64,000 bases of DNA, taken from Actinernus sp. WN-2022 (Eukaryota > Cnidaria > Anthozoa > Actiniaria > Actinernidae). The notes under the pieces were generated by a model that made no database searches, had not been told where the DNA came from, and saw only the letters and a list, made by a program, of their open reading frames with translations. Made by a program: the position numbers and the translations under genes. The DNA is taken from NCBI GenBank assembly GCA_030867875.1, contig JAOWCC010000577.1, positions 94,035,740-94,099,739 of the forward strand, given 5' to 3'. Shown piece after piece: positions 21,944 through 32,639 of this stretch; positions within the stretch are counted from its first letter, which is position 1, and the number at the start of each line of letters is the position of its first letter.

Positions 21944-22386
21944 AAGCAGTATAAAGAAGAAACCCATCTCTATATATAAATAATCAGAATAAAGGTGAAA
22001 GAGAAAATATGTGCTCTGAGTGGGATTTGAACCCACGGCCTCGGCATACTAGTCCGCTGTGTTACCACTACACCATCAGGACCAACCACGCTGGCAACGC
22101 AGCCAGTTGATGGTGTCATTGTGGAACGTAACCGTGGGTACTCCCGGCATTTTCTCTTTCTGAGTCGAGATGGGAAAGCCTATAACTTTAAACTAGCTTT
22201 CAACCTAAGGATCATACTGAATCACAGGCGGACAGACAAAGCTGACCTAGGCCAACTTAGGAATCACTAGGTTTAAAGGATCCCGAAGGATTCAGGCTTA
22301 TTTAATAAACACATATAAACAGTATAAAGAAGAAACCCATCTCTATATATAAATAATAAGAAAAAAGGTGAAAGAGAAAATATGTT
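21944..22386. repeat. Direct repeats flanking a tRNA-like sequence
   Basis: A block of about 70 bp containing AGTATAAAGAAGAAACCCAT and GGTGAAAGAGAAAATATG occurs at 21944-22012 and again at 22317-22386. Between the copies lie the tRNA-like sequence (22013-22082) and about 230 bp of unknown sequence. On the minus strand the order is body, unknown, tRNA head, body, which suggests two tandem SINE copies with one head lost. Confidence 0.7.
22013..22082 (-). mobile_element. tRNA-like SINE head (tRNA pseudogene)
   Basis: On the minus strand this folds partly as a tRNA. The D arm is perfect (GTGT-AGTGGTA-ACAC). The T arm is GTGGG-TTCAAAT-CCCAC and includes the B box GGTTCAAATCC. The acceptor stem has one mismatch and a wobble, and the anticodon stem has mismatches at both ends, so a working tRNA is unlikely. 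A SINE promoter head is the better reading. Confidence 0.6.
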
Positions 22387-22935
22387 GATAATTAAAAGAA
22401 AACTGCAGAGAAAGGGGAACATTGTAGAACTGTGCCTGTGATGAGTGAGAAGTTTTCAATGTTGGTTTGCGCACGCTGCTAATGACGAACAGAGCGCGCA
22501 CTTAAAGTAGCCAATCACAGTAAAGTAGGAATATGGGCGGGAAAAGTAGGCGGAGTTGAATGACAGGCAGTTTTGGATATGTGATTGGTATTACCCAATT
22601 AGAGCTTGTTGTGAACATTAGCCCATAAGCTTTTCAAATCAATTGTACTGCTCTTAGCCCATCAGAATCTATATTTTTTTGCTGACATATTATTCTGCAT
22701 GAAAAGGAATTTCAAACAGACCTGGTCCAGAGTTAAATTTTTGCTGTCTCCTTCGACAAAATTATTAAACTGCCTTCGGCGGTTGCTTTGAACACTATTT
22801 ACCAACAAAGGGCAAACCATTTAACCTATGGAACCCAGGCTACATGCATTCTGGAGGTGATTGTAAACTGCACGGCAGCAAATAAGCCACAATGGGCCAG
22901 TTTCATATTCTCACGGACGAGCTAGAACAAGCTCT

Positions 22936-23175
22936 CAATAATAATAATAATAATAATAATAATAGTCTTTATTCGTCTATAAAAAAAAATACATAACAGA
23001 CGTTACATTTATATCTAAGTATGTATAGAGGTTAAATACTATTAAAAAGTTATCTAAATCCATCGAAAAGTATTAAAGCTAGCTAAAAGATGTATTGAGG
23101 CTAATGCAGGGTAAAAGACAATGGAGGCTAATGCAGGGTAAATGAATTCGCTAAAAAGTTTATATAGCTTTAGAA
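22936..23175 (-). mobile_element. LINE 3' end with ATT tail
   Basis: On the minus strand the sequence ends GACGAATAAAGACTATTATT followed by an (ATT)n tail, the usual form of a non-LTR retrotransposon 3' terminus. The rest is untranslated sequence. GAGGCTAATGCAGGGTAAA is repeated near 23098 and 23123. Confidence 0.5.
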
Positions 23176-23346
23176 AAAGAATCTCCTTTGTAGCCCTGTT
23201 TGTGGGCTCATTTTAGCTCGTCCATATCTCAAGACCTAGCTCCATTGTGGAGCGCACTTTATTTTATACCAATAGAACTTACGCTCGGCTATATGACCAG
23301 AAATAATTATAACTGTACTTTACCTCGAACACTTTCTTTTTCGTAG

Positions 23347-25870
23347 GTTCCCGTACGAAGATTCTAGACAATTTATTCAAAGTTGAAGAAGCAGGCGACG
23401 TTTCTTCTAAACATGGAATAATATATCAGAAAAAAGAAACGATGCCTAGTAAAGATGAAGAAGTGGCTATAGTTAATCACCCTCCAAATCACGTAGAAAT
23501 AAAGAGAGAAAAGGACCTACATTTACAAGAAGAAATGAAAGGAGACGGTCATCTATCATCGCACGAAGAAGAGAAGCACCCACTATCCCATGATATGGAA
23601 AGACTGGGAGATCATCCACCATCGCACGAAGAAGAGAAGAGAAGGAAGCATCAAAATTCAAATGTAGAAGAAGGAGAGAGTCATCCACCATTGCACGAAG
23701 AAGAGAAGAGAGAGAAACACCTACTCTACCGTGAAGAGGAAAGGGAAAGGCACCTACCATCGCGCGAAGAAACGAAACGATTGGCAACCAGACGTGCTGA
23801 GGTAAAACAACGGGAAAGTCTTCCACCCTCACTAGAAGAGGAGAGAGAAATGAATTTACCGGCACAAGTACTTGAACCAGAATATCATCTACCGTCACAC
23901 GAAGAGAAAAGAGAAATTCATAAACATCCACTATCACATGAAAAAGACCCACCCCAACACATGGAAGAGGAAGAACGGGAAATCCACCCACCCAAACACG
24001 AAGAAGAAGAAGAGCGAGAAATCCATCCACCGTCACACATGGAAGAAGAAGAGCGAGAATTCCATCCGCCTCAATATGTCGAAGAAGAAGAGCGAGAACT
24101 CCATCCACCGTCGCACATGGAAGAAGAAGAAGAGAGAGAAAGCCACGAACCTTTACATATGGAAGATGTAGAACGAAAGTTTCACTCGCCCCAACATTTT
24201 GAACATGAAAAGCGAGGGAACCACCAGATTCAACACAATGAAGAAGAAGAAGAAGAACGGGAAGTCCAAACACCCAAACACGAAGAAGAAGAAGAGCGAG
24301 ACCTCCACCGACCCCAACACATGGAAGAGGAAGAATGGGAAATTCACCCATCCAAATACGAAGTAGAAGAGCGAAATCTCCACCCACCCCAACACATGGA
24401 AGAGGAAGAACGGGAAATCCACCCACCCAAGCACGAAGAAGAAGAGCGGGTACTCCATCCTCCGCAACACATGGTAGCGGAAGAACGGGAAATTCACCTA
24501 CCCAAACACGAAGAAGAAGAGCGAGAACTCCACCCACCCCAACACATGGAAGAGGAAGAACGGGAAATCCACCCACCCAAGCACGAAGAAGAAGAAGAGC
24601 GAGAACTCCATCCACGCCAACATATGGAAGAGGAAGAACGGGAAATCCACCCACCCAAATACGAAGAAGAAGAAGGGCGAGAACTCCACCCAAGCCAACA
24701 CATGGAAGAGGAAGAACGGGAAATCCACCCACCTAAACACAAACAAGAAGAGCGGGTACTCCACCCACCGCAACACATGGAAGTGGAAGAACGGGAAATC
24801 CACCCACCCAAACACGAAGAAGAAGAGCGACAACTCCACCCACCCCAACACATGGAAGAGGAAGAACGGGAAATCCACCCTCCCAAACACGAAGAAGAAG
24901 AGCGAGAACTCCACCCAAGCCAACACATGGAAGAGGAAGAACGGAAAATCCACCCACCTAAACACGAAGTAGAAGAGCGAAATCTCCACCCACCCCAACA
25001 CATGGAAGAGGAAGAACGGGAAATCCACCCACCTAAACACGAAGGAGGAGAGCGAGAACTCCACCCACCCCAACACATGGAAGAGGAAGAACGGGAAATC
25101 CACCCTCCCAAACACGAAGTAGAAGAGCGAGAACTCCACCCACCCCAACACATGGAAGAGGAAGAACGGGAAATCCACCCTCCCAAACACGAAGTAGAAG
25201 AGCGAGAACTCCACCCACCCCAACACATGGAAGAGGAAGAACGGGAAATCCACCCACCCAAACACGAAGAAGTAGAAGAGCGAGAACTCCATCCACCCCA
25301 GCACATGGAAGAGGAAGAACGGGAAATCCACCCACCCAAGCACGAAGAAGAAGAAGAGCGAGAACTCCATCCACGCCAACATATGGAAGAGGAAGAACGG
25401 GAAATCCACCCACCCAAACACGAAGAAGAAGAAGAGCGAGAACTCCATCCACCCCAGCACATGGAAGAGGAAGAACGGGAAATCCACCCACGCAAACACG
25501 AAGAAGTAGAAGAGCGAGGACTCCACCCACCACATCACATAGAAGAGGAAGAACGAGAAATCCACCCACCATTGCACGAGGAAGAAGAAGAGCGAGAACT
25601 CCACCCACCCTCACACAGAGTTCAGGATGAACGGGAAATCCACCCACCATTGTACAAGGAAGAAGAAGAGCGTGAACTCCATCCACTTTTGAAGAGACGA
25701 GCGTTTAAACGATTATTAGCCGAAGAAGAAGAAGAACGAAAAGAACACGAAAGAGAAATCTATCTTTCAGGACGAGAAGAAGTTGATCGTCCACTTAGAG
25801 ATTCATACCCATTGGATAATCGCCGGCCGATCCATCCGCTCTAATGCATAATATTCTACAACCATTACAG
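23347..25870 (+). CDS. Secreted Glu/His/Pro-repeat protein, main exon
   Basis: This exon follows the acceptor TTCTTTTTCGTAG and codes to TAA at 25842-25844. With exon 1 the protein is about 860 residues. After the signal peptide comes a short mixed segment (SSRTKILDNLFKVEEAG), then an irregular acidic/His region. At residues about 229-793 lie tandem units near 25 residues long, HMEEEEREIHPPKH plus EEEERELHPPQ. Each unit has an acidic-Arg stretch that could form charged helix, and two His-Pro-Pro turns. The tail is basic then acidic and ends RPIHPL. Cysteines are absent and Glu dominates. No known domain is recognised. Calcium, metal or matrix binding is only a guess from composition. The stop lies 26 nt before the donor ACAG|GTAAGA, so the gene has an intron in its 3' UTR. 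Confidence 0.85.
23949..25640 (+). repeat. Coding 75-bp minisatellite
   Basis: The DNA behind the protein repeat is a tandem array of about 22 units near 75 bp, such as CAACACATGGAAGAGGAAGA followed by ACGGGAAATCCACCC. Unit length varies only in multiples of three (extra GAA codons), so frame is under selection. The purine bias leaves several antisense frames open over hundreds of codons; these are by-products. Confidence 0.9.
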
Positions 25871-26674
25871 GTAAGAAACTTTATATTTATTGTTTTGTGT
25901 TTCAGTTGCTTGTAGCTAGATACGCTTTACAAATATGGATTATTTGGATTCTTAAAATTAGTTCTACTTTATAACGTGAAATTGATCAAGGATTTGGATC
26001 TATTACAGCGGTTATTTGTTGTTCCTATTGGAAATCCTGCATGTCACTACAAAAAGGAAAAATAGTGATCGACCTCACTGTCTTGCAAGCAATGAACACT
26101 GAAAGTATTTTGTTTTCACTTATACCAATTAATCTTTTAAACAAATAGAAACTGTTTTCTATGACCTAAAACGTATAGCTTTTCAAGACCTCCATCGCGT
26201 ATTACCGTTTTCGTATAACATAGCGCGCTTCTGAATGGCTAAATTATGAAAACGCGTATTTTATCAGTCGCAGCACCTCCCTTCTCGGAAAATAATACAT
26301 GACTTAGGCTTCTTTATGTGTTAAATAAAAACCACCTTCTCAACGGTTGAGTGACATTGTTCTTGAAATTAGATGTATAGTTTAATAAACGAGCAGCAGT
26401 GTTTTATCAGATTTACAAACACGAGAGCGCAGCTTGAGTTTTTGTAGATCTGACAAAAAAAACCTGCGAGTGTTTGAAACGGATTAAAAGAACGTCGATG
26501 TATAGATTCATGTAATTCAGTTATTTTGGCGATACGACCTATTTCGGCGGAGAAAATCCAACTTAAAGTTTATATAAATCAGGAAGAAATCTCATTTATA
26601 GATCCCATATAAATCACATTTATTTTTACAGATCCCTTCTCGCTCAATTATTTCCTTTGTTTGTTTGTTTTCAG

Positions 26675-26870
26675 GTGTGCGCGATTAATGGTAAAACAGA
26701 GCCATGCTGTGAAATAGCAAGTGTATCAAACCGCAAACTGACTGAAAAAGGAATAGAAGAATTGAGAAACGTATATGTACATAACACGGAAAGAAGTTAA
26801 GCACTTAACTGCATTAAGATAGTGCTTTGCACATGCACTCAATTCAACATTAAAGTGCCTATAAGCGGCT
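26675..26870 (+). other. 3' UTR exon and poly(A) site of the repeat-protein gene
   Basis: The acceptor TTTGTTTGTTTTCAG (AG at 26673-26674) begins a last exon, and ATTAAA at 26849-26854 is a likely poly(A) signal. The exon also holds an open frame of 42 codons in the phase-0 reading (VCAINGKTEPCCEIASVSNR at its start, TAA at the end). The main transcript does not use that frame, because translation has already stopped and the junction phase differs. Confidence 0.6.
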
Positions 26871-27340
26871 TGCCAGAAATATAATATATTTGGATGCAGT
26901 AAAGTGTTTTAAATCTTGTTCAACCATTTTGGGCGATTTATTGTCGTAGTATTGCTATAAAAGGATTATAAATCCTTGAAATGACGTCATTTAAGGGTCT
27001 TATGCAAATGAGTTTAGTCATAATTGAGTCATAACATTGAATTTCTTCATTTATACAGTTGTTTTTTAGATGTCAGACATTCTATATTTACAATCTTAGA
27101 GAATGAGCTTTTAATAAGTGGAGCAGACATAAAAACAGAGCAAAAGGGACTATATATAGGTTATCCCTTAAATGACGTCATTGAAATTTGATTTCTTAAT
27201 AAACGAAATTGGTAGACTACAAGTATTTCCAGTTTGACTTTTAAATGATCAAAGATAACTGGCTAGGGCTTATAGCCACTTTAAATAATTCGATTTGTGA
27301 AGTGTGCTATAATAATGACATGGAAACCATCCAGGAAAAA
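26871..27340. other. Intergenic stretch without a recognised gene
   Basis: AT-rich. Two ATGACGTCATT words lie near 26980 and 27172. No exon was recognised. Confidence 0.4.
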
Positions 27341-27342
27341 AT

Positions 27343-27510
27343 CATTATATATATACACTCGTTTTCAAAAACATTGCACTGCAAATATATATATACCTTT
27401 TGTATTATTGTCAAATTTGACAGCTAAAACAATGGAGAACAAAAGGTATATATATATAAATCAAAAGCAATATGTTTGAAAACGAGTGTATATATATTTA
27501 TATATATAGA
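27343..27510. mobile_element. Palindromic MITE-like element (TATATACACTCGTTTTCAAA arms)
   Basis: TATATACACTCGTTTTCAAA near 27350 is mirrored by TTTGAAAACGAGTGTATATA near 27476, and inner blocks (ATATATATACCTTTTG/CAAAAGGTATATATAT) pair too. About 165 bp, non-coding. Confidence 0.75.
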
Positions 27511-27639
27511 GAAGTATAAAGATTGTGGTATTACCAAACGATGAACTTCCAGTAGGAAGATCCAAGGATTCCTAGTGGTTGTCTTGAATAAATATGTAGA
27601 ATATAGAAAGAAAGACAACACACAACTCCTCACAGGTCC

Positions 27640-27895
27640 TTATAAAAAATATATTAAAAACGTTTCGGCACTTCGGCCTTCATCAGTTCTGCAAAGTTCT
27701 TCATCAGGTCTGCAAAGGTTCGCGCATACCAATCAGTGTAAGGCTAGCAGCAGCTCTAAATATATAGTTGTCTGTGAGACCTGTTTACACATGCAGGGTC
27801 CACCGCGGCAAAAACGTTATGCTCGGCTGGCCGAAAGAACGAAGGCTCTGGAGTTCAAATACAACTCCGAGGTCTTAAACCTTTTTAGTAAATAA
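27640..27895 (-). mobile_element. Possible Penelope-like 3' remnant with hammerhead-like core
   Basis: On the minus strand, 27663-27686 reads CTGATGA, A, GGC, loop CGAAGT, GCC, GAAA, which fits a hammerhead ribozyme core (CUGANGA, stem II, GAAA). Hammerheads of this kind are known from Penelope-like retroelement ends. CTTCATCAG.TCTGCAAAG is duplicated just beside it. Stem III and a cleavage site are not evident. On the plus strand 27775-27894 there is a short open frame (RQKRYARLAERTKALEFKYN) of unknown origin. Confidence 0.4.
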
Positions 27896-27899
27896 TTTT

Positions 27900-28690
27900 A
27901 TAACTTAGTAAACTTACAGTGAATTACACATTAAGAAAAGAGGTCAGAAAACTTTAACCTGTTGAAGTCTTAGGCTTATCTTTTAAGTAGTTTTCTTGTT
28001 TTTCGCGAAATATTTCACGTATATACACATAGTACGTGCTTAAAATTAGAAACAGGGGTGATTGTCTCTGTTTTCCTTCTGTTTCGGCGGGAAACTGGGT
28101 GGACACACGCGCGACTGGATCATCAAAAGCGCATGCGCGTGACGTTTTGCCGCGGTGTGCATGTAGGGTGATCGTGACAAATAATAAATTAAAAGCGAGG
28201 GCGGGCAGATCCGAACTTGTAAATTGACCTAGGCCTGTTTTTGTCAAAATGTATAGCTTAAGAAAATGTCTTCAAAACATGGCTTGGGTTTGCAAGGTTT
28301 AAAGCGTCTTCAATATTTATTTCTGATATCAAAAAGAAAGAACGTTCGAGGAGTAGTGCATGGTGGTTTGGTGAATACAAGCACACGCACTAACATCAAT
28401 TAATCAGACTAACACTAACACTAGACTTAAATATTTTAGAAAAAGGCCATTGCAATTTAGCACGACTTTTTTTCAAAGGATAAAATTGATTTAGACGTAA
28501 GCTCTAATTTTATGGGCTTTTATATTTAATGAATTATAGCAGTTTACAACTAAGCCGAACTTTAATTTTAATCTATGATTGACTTGAAGTTCACTCTAAA
28601 ATGGAGATTCAAGATGAACTGTCAGGTTCTGTTGTTTGCTGTCAATATTGCTGAAATAAAATATGGTATGAGAATGTTTTTCTTGCTTTG
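27900..28690. other. Intergenic, with a CpG-richer patch
   Basis: The patch at 28080-28165 (GGCGGGAAACTGG, GCGCATGCGCGTGACG) is richer in CpG than its surroundings and could be a promoter, but no matching first exon is seen. The rest is AT-rich and unassigned. Confidence 0.35.
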
Positions 28691-28698
28691 TTGCTATT

Positions 28699-28890
28699 GT
28701 TAGGAAAAGCTGTTCCACAATTTGTGGAATAGATGGTTTTCACATGACGTCACGGCGGCCATGTTGGTGTACCTTTAGCAATAGATTCTTCGTTAGCTTC
28801 TTTTGTTAGGTACACCAACATGGCCGCCATGCCCTTTGTCATTTGAATCTCTGGGGATTGAGTGAAAACCATCTATAGCTTTTCCTAACA
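28699..28890. mobile_element. 192-bp palindromic MITE (TGTTAGGAAAAGC ends)
   Basis: TGTTAGGAAAAGCT at 28699 and AGCTTTTCCTAACA at 28890 are exact inverted ends. Inner arms ATAGATGGTTTTCAC/GTGAAAACCATCTAT and GGCGGCCATGTTGGTGTACC/GGTACACCAACATGGCCGCC also pair. The left arm has an extra small hairpin (TTCCACAATTTGTGGAA). A short CTAT lies at both outer edges and may be the target duplication. Confidence 0.9.
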
Positions 28891-29667
28891 CTATTACTGA
28901 TTTTTCTGACGATGGAATGCAATCAACCACGACCACTTACAGCTAATATATAATAACCCAGCAGAGCTTTTATTTACATACATACATGTACGTTTTACAT
29001 GTAGCGTAATTATCGCTAATATCTCCGAACATTACAAATCAATCAACAATAATAAATCAATAACAAATACAAGTACAAGACAAAATATCGACAATCAAAA
29101 AGTACAAGATGGATGCGAAGCTTCAAAACTGGCTCTGAATTATGTGTTGGTCCCTGAACTTACTACTCGGACGGGTATGGGACGGATCTGACTTGAAGAC
29201 TCGAGAAAATGAACTTTGAATTAAATATAAGCTACGGAGTGTAATTTGGAATCTCGTTAAAAATATTGCCGTTTGGATTTGACTGGGAAACTTTAGGCTG
29301 TATTATTAAGCCAGACCCGTAAGAAATTCGGATGTGACCTGGAAGCCGTGAAAAGAAACTGGAGTGACCTAAATTTCGTGAAACTATCAAAGGATTCCGT
29401 TCAGTTTGTAGCCGGAGCGAGCATGGAAAGTCTTCCAAAAAATAGAATAAATTAACAACTCGTATCGTTGTTATTGAAACTTCGCTTACCTTATGAATAC
29501 TCGTTCCCTGTAGTTCATATTCATGTATAGCTAGATAACTAGGGAACTGACAGGATTATTTGCTCTATTTAAAATTTCATGCTAATATAATTTTAGAAAC
29601 GTTCAGTTTATAGCAAGCAAGCACGCATCGACATTTGACTACAATTTTGCGAAATTATATATCCAGT

Positions 29668-29910
29668 TATACTATGATAGCCTCGGATTATTTTGTTCTC
29701 CGAGGCAGATTTAAACCACTAATTTTCCCTGATGGGGGGATATTTAGAAATTTGCATTGTCGCCGGAAAATTTCGAGACAATGCATATTTCTAAATTTCC
29801 CCTGCATGCGTAATGAGGGAAAATTAGAAAAGAATGCAGGCTGGAAGTGAGAGGGTCAAAAGCATCAACTCCTGCTCCCTTCTGGCACGACTAGCCCTGC
29901 GCTCCCTAAC
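29668..29910. mobile_element. MITE-like element carrying one copy of the 14-bp satellite motif
   Basis: TAATTTTCCCTGATGGGGGG and TATTTAGAAATTTGCATTGT are mirrored by GACAATGCATATTTCTAAAT and ATGAGGGAAAATTA. The outer part contains CCTCGGATTATTTTGTTCTC and CGAGGCAGATTTAAACCA. The same element, inverted, abuts the satellite at 61.2 kb. At 29884-29897 it has GGCACGACTAGCCC, the reverse complement of the 14-bp unit GGGCTAGTCGTGCC that makes up that satellite. Confidence 0.75.
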
Positions 29911-29981
29911 CTGAGTATCAGGCCCTTCCACTCCCCCCACGACCCCCCCTCTCCCCCCCCCAAAAAAAGAAGTGCTGAACA

Positions 29982-30266
29982 ATGGCTAAGCGAAAGTTAA
30001 AATGTGGTGCATTGCACAAAGCCAAAGTTCTTGTAGTTGACGAAGTCCATACTGTGGAGACATGGTAAGTAGCCTGTAGTATTATTTTGGAATAGAAATA
30101 ATGTTTTAAGTGGACATGATACTATGAGGTTCGAATGTGTGAAAACGTTTTCATGTTTACTAGCGGCTAATCTCGAAAGCACTTACATGATTCGGTTGAC
30201 ATGATTGTGACAGGCGACGTGACAAGGGGCGGAAGGTGTCTCGAATAGTATTTGTATCAGCCATGG
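29982..30266 (+). pseudogene. SF2 (RecQ-like) helicase fragment, two exons
   Basis: Exon 29982-30064 encodes AKVLVVDEVHTVETW, matching the Walker B/DExH motif of RecQ-like helicases (VVDEAHCxxxW). It ends TG|GTAAGT. The next piece from 30214 follows the acceptor GATTGTGACAG and restores Trp (TG|G) in phase, giving RRDKGRKVSRIVF. No Walker A, SAT or later helicase motifs were found nearby. This is therefore a detached fragment or a pair of captured exons, not a gene. Confidence 0.45.
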
Positions 30267-30269
30267 TAA

Positions 30270-31725
30270 AACTAATAATTAATCTGAAACACTGACTGAC
30301 TGAGTTTGGAATTATCATAAACAGACGCTTACAATTCGCTAAAGAAATTAGAAATAGAACCTATAATATCGTAAATAATCGGATATGAATCTGTAGAGTA
30401 ACTGTCGTGAAAGTAGAAAATTGTGTATGCTTTGGTTACTGAGTAAAACACTGAATGCATTCTTCTGCTCTCGCCGCCCGCCTGTCCATTCGGACACATG
30501 ACACCTAAGAACCTGAATCGGATAGCGTGGTAAAAATAGTCCAACCAGTTTATGCAAGCTAAAAATAAATCGGCGCAGACTATCATGGGGAGAGAGGCTA
30601 GTATGGGGGTCGGTTCTCTTAGGTGATGTTAGAACTTTAGTGCGCGGATGGCGAGACATTACACACGATTGTCCAATACGGATAACGTCCTCAATATTTT
30701 CGAGAGCGTGTTCCCTAGGGCAGCCTCTCTCCATCAGTCAATGGTGCCACACCCTGACAACACCCTATTAGGAGGTTAAGGTCTTCGAACGTCATTGGTA
30801 GTCTCTGAGTATTGGAGAATAAAGCGTTTATAATATGTCTTTAGTCGTGACTTTCTACCTGACTGGTACCAGGGATTCCCAGCTTGCGCACAGTTACCTT
30901 GTGCCAGGTGACCAGGCCAAAAACTCAACTCTATTTTTTTACGGCCTGTCAAAGTTGATAACCAGAACATGTGGCCGTCAGTTTTCAATTCCCTTTGGGG
31001 GCCTGGAGACTAGTAAGCTGTGATGTGTATGTAGTAAGGCGTCCTTCAATTCCATACAATCATCTCTTATTTCTGAGACTCTTGAAAGCTCACTGCATGG
31101 TAAATATCCAATAAAATGTCACCAAACTTGGTAAATTTACTAATTTCGATGTGCTCTTTCTTGTGATGGAGTTTATTTCCTACTGATTAGATTATAATAT
31201 GACATTTTTCCTTTTTGAAATCTTTTTTCTTATTCAGATTTTCCAACTCCGTTGAGAATAGCAAGACAATGGTCTAAATTAAAGGAACAAAAGAAACCAT
31301 GCAAAGGATTCTGGTAGTTAGTGTAGTAAAATGATGTCCGATTGCCATCACAACTACAGGCCCTCACCAAGACTCGCGCTGACTTCCAACTGGAAACAGG
31401 GAGCCCAAAACGGATGTTTACTCTAACTTTGATGCCACTAAAATCGTCGAAGTTTAGTTTTTTCACTTTTATTTGTTCAAATTCTTAGTCAGGGCACAAT
31501 ACAGAATTGATGTAAAATAACAATTTTGGGGCGGGTTTATAGGTACTTTAACACCTCTTAATGCATAATTATTTTACTGGAACGTGGATTGAAAAATGAA
31601 GTCAAATATGCGGGAGCCATACTGCTATGATTATCTCGGTTCAATTTGGTGTGCTTGTATTAACTCTTTAGCACCTTCAGTAACTGATTCGGATCTCACA
31701 TGGATTAGAAGCATTCGGCGCTGTA
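30270..31725. other. Intergenic stretch without a recognised gene
   Basis: Open frames on the minus strand at 30329-30734 and 31230-31466 lack family signatures and splice context and are not called. No repeat family is obvious. Confidence 0.4.
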
Positions 31726-31730
31726 TATAG

Positions 31731-32216
31731 TTATAGAGCTATTTCAAACAAGGTTTGAACTAATTTGATAACTAATTTGACTAGGACAGCAGAGTTAAAT
31801 TCTAAAATCGCCATGGCCTCGTTGACCTGCGCCGTTAGGGTTGGCGATTCGCGAAGCTCACGAATGGTACGAGCCTGAACAGTGTTTGATGCCGCTTGCT
31901 GGGGCGCTGCGCATTTCGCTTGCAGGCCCGCGTTCTGCTCCTGTAACGCAGCCAACTCAGTACGCAAGGATATCAGTTGTGCCCGTTGCTCCAGAGCCGC
32001 ATTCTGTGCTCTTGCTTCCGCTACGGTGGCCGATAAATTAGCCAGTTCGTAATTCCCTTATACCTCTTGACTTCCCCACTGGTTTTCTCTCGTTCGGCAA
32101 ACTCTTGGCGAGGAATGACTAGTCGGCCAAAATCCGTATTCCCCAAATTGTAGTGATTTCCCAGCACTTAGCTGCACATAATTAAGTCTCTGCCGTGGAC
32201 GTAAATTGTAAGCCAT
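31731..32216 (-). pseudogene. Degraded Ala/Gln-rich coiled-coil ORF (retroelement-like)
   Basis: The minus strand starts at ATG 32214-32216 with MAYNLRPRQRLNY, a basic start seen in some retroelement ORFs. Reading it through requires at least two frame changes: a middle part RLVIPRQEFAEREKTSGEVK, then EARAQNAALEQRAQLISLR followed by ELAALQEQNAGLQAK. The last part is a clear heptad-like coiled coil. The frame breaks mean it is inactive. A gag-like small protein is the best guess, from composition only. Confidence 0.4.
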
Positions 32217-32639
32217 ATCTAAAGACTATTAACAATATTATTATACGTAAATTAGAGATAAACTTCATTAACTGTAACTTAAATTATTATATATGATACT
32301 ATTTACTGGAGTGAATTAAATATTTTGAATAGCTATCCAAAATAAACCATTACCAGAAGCGTACCTATGTGATGGGTAGCGGCCACAGCACAGTAGACGA
32401 TGTGGCCATTTATAGATATCCGATTCCCGCGAAATAAAATGGTTGCCATGGTTGTTTGCGCTGCGGACAATGCGCGCTCCCTGAATAGGAAAATAGCTGC
32501 GTAAATGCATAATTAGAAGTGACGTTTCGTCGTGTGATTGGTTTAGTGCAGGTATGCTTTGTCTACTTTCACGGGAAACACGAAGCTAAAAATAGCTACA
32601 TCATCTGTTCTGCTGTTGGACAGACCTAATCTGGGAGAT

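Larger units (their letters stand above)
18375..23346. other. 5-kb intron of the repeat-protein gene
   Basis: The intron holds a piece at about 19575-19680 (GGGTTGCAATTATTCCTAAG) that recurs inverted at about 36930-37010, a TA run at 20647, SINE-like sequences at 20.9 and 22.0 kb, a Penelope-like 3' fragment (CGTTTCGGCCTTTTTC, about 21512), and a LINE 3' end at 22.9 kb. No further coding exon was recognised. Confidence 0.5.

Noticed and set aside
22013..22082. A functional tRNA gene on the minus strand
   Set aside because: The D and T arms are good, but the anticodon stem has two mismatches and the acceptor stem has one. The flanking 70-bp repeats point to a SINE.
23473..25686. Long antisense open frames (217-419 codons) across the Glu/His/Pro repeat
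   Set aside because: The coding repeat contains no antisense stops because of its purine bias, so these frames are by-products. They lack splice signals, starts with context and any sensible composition.
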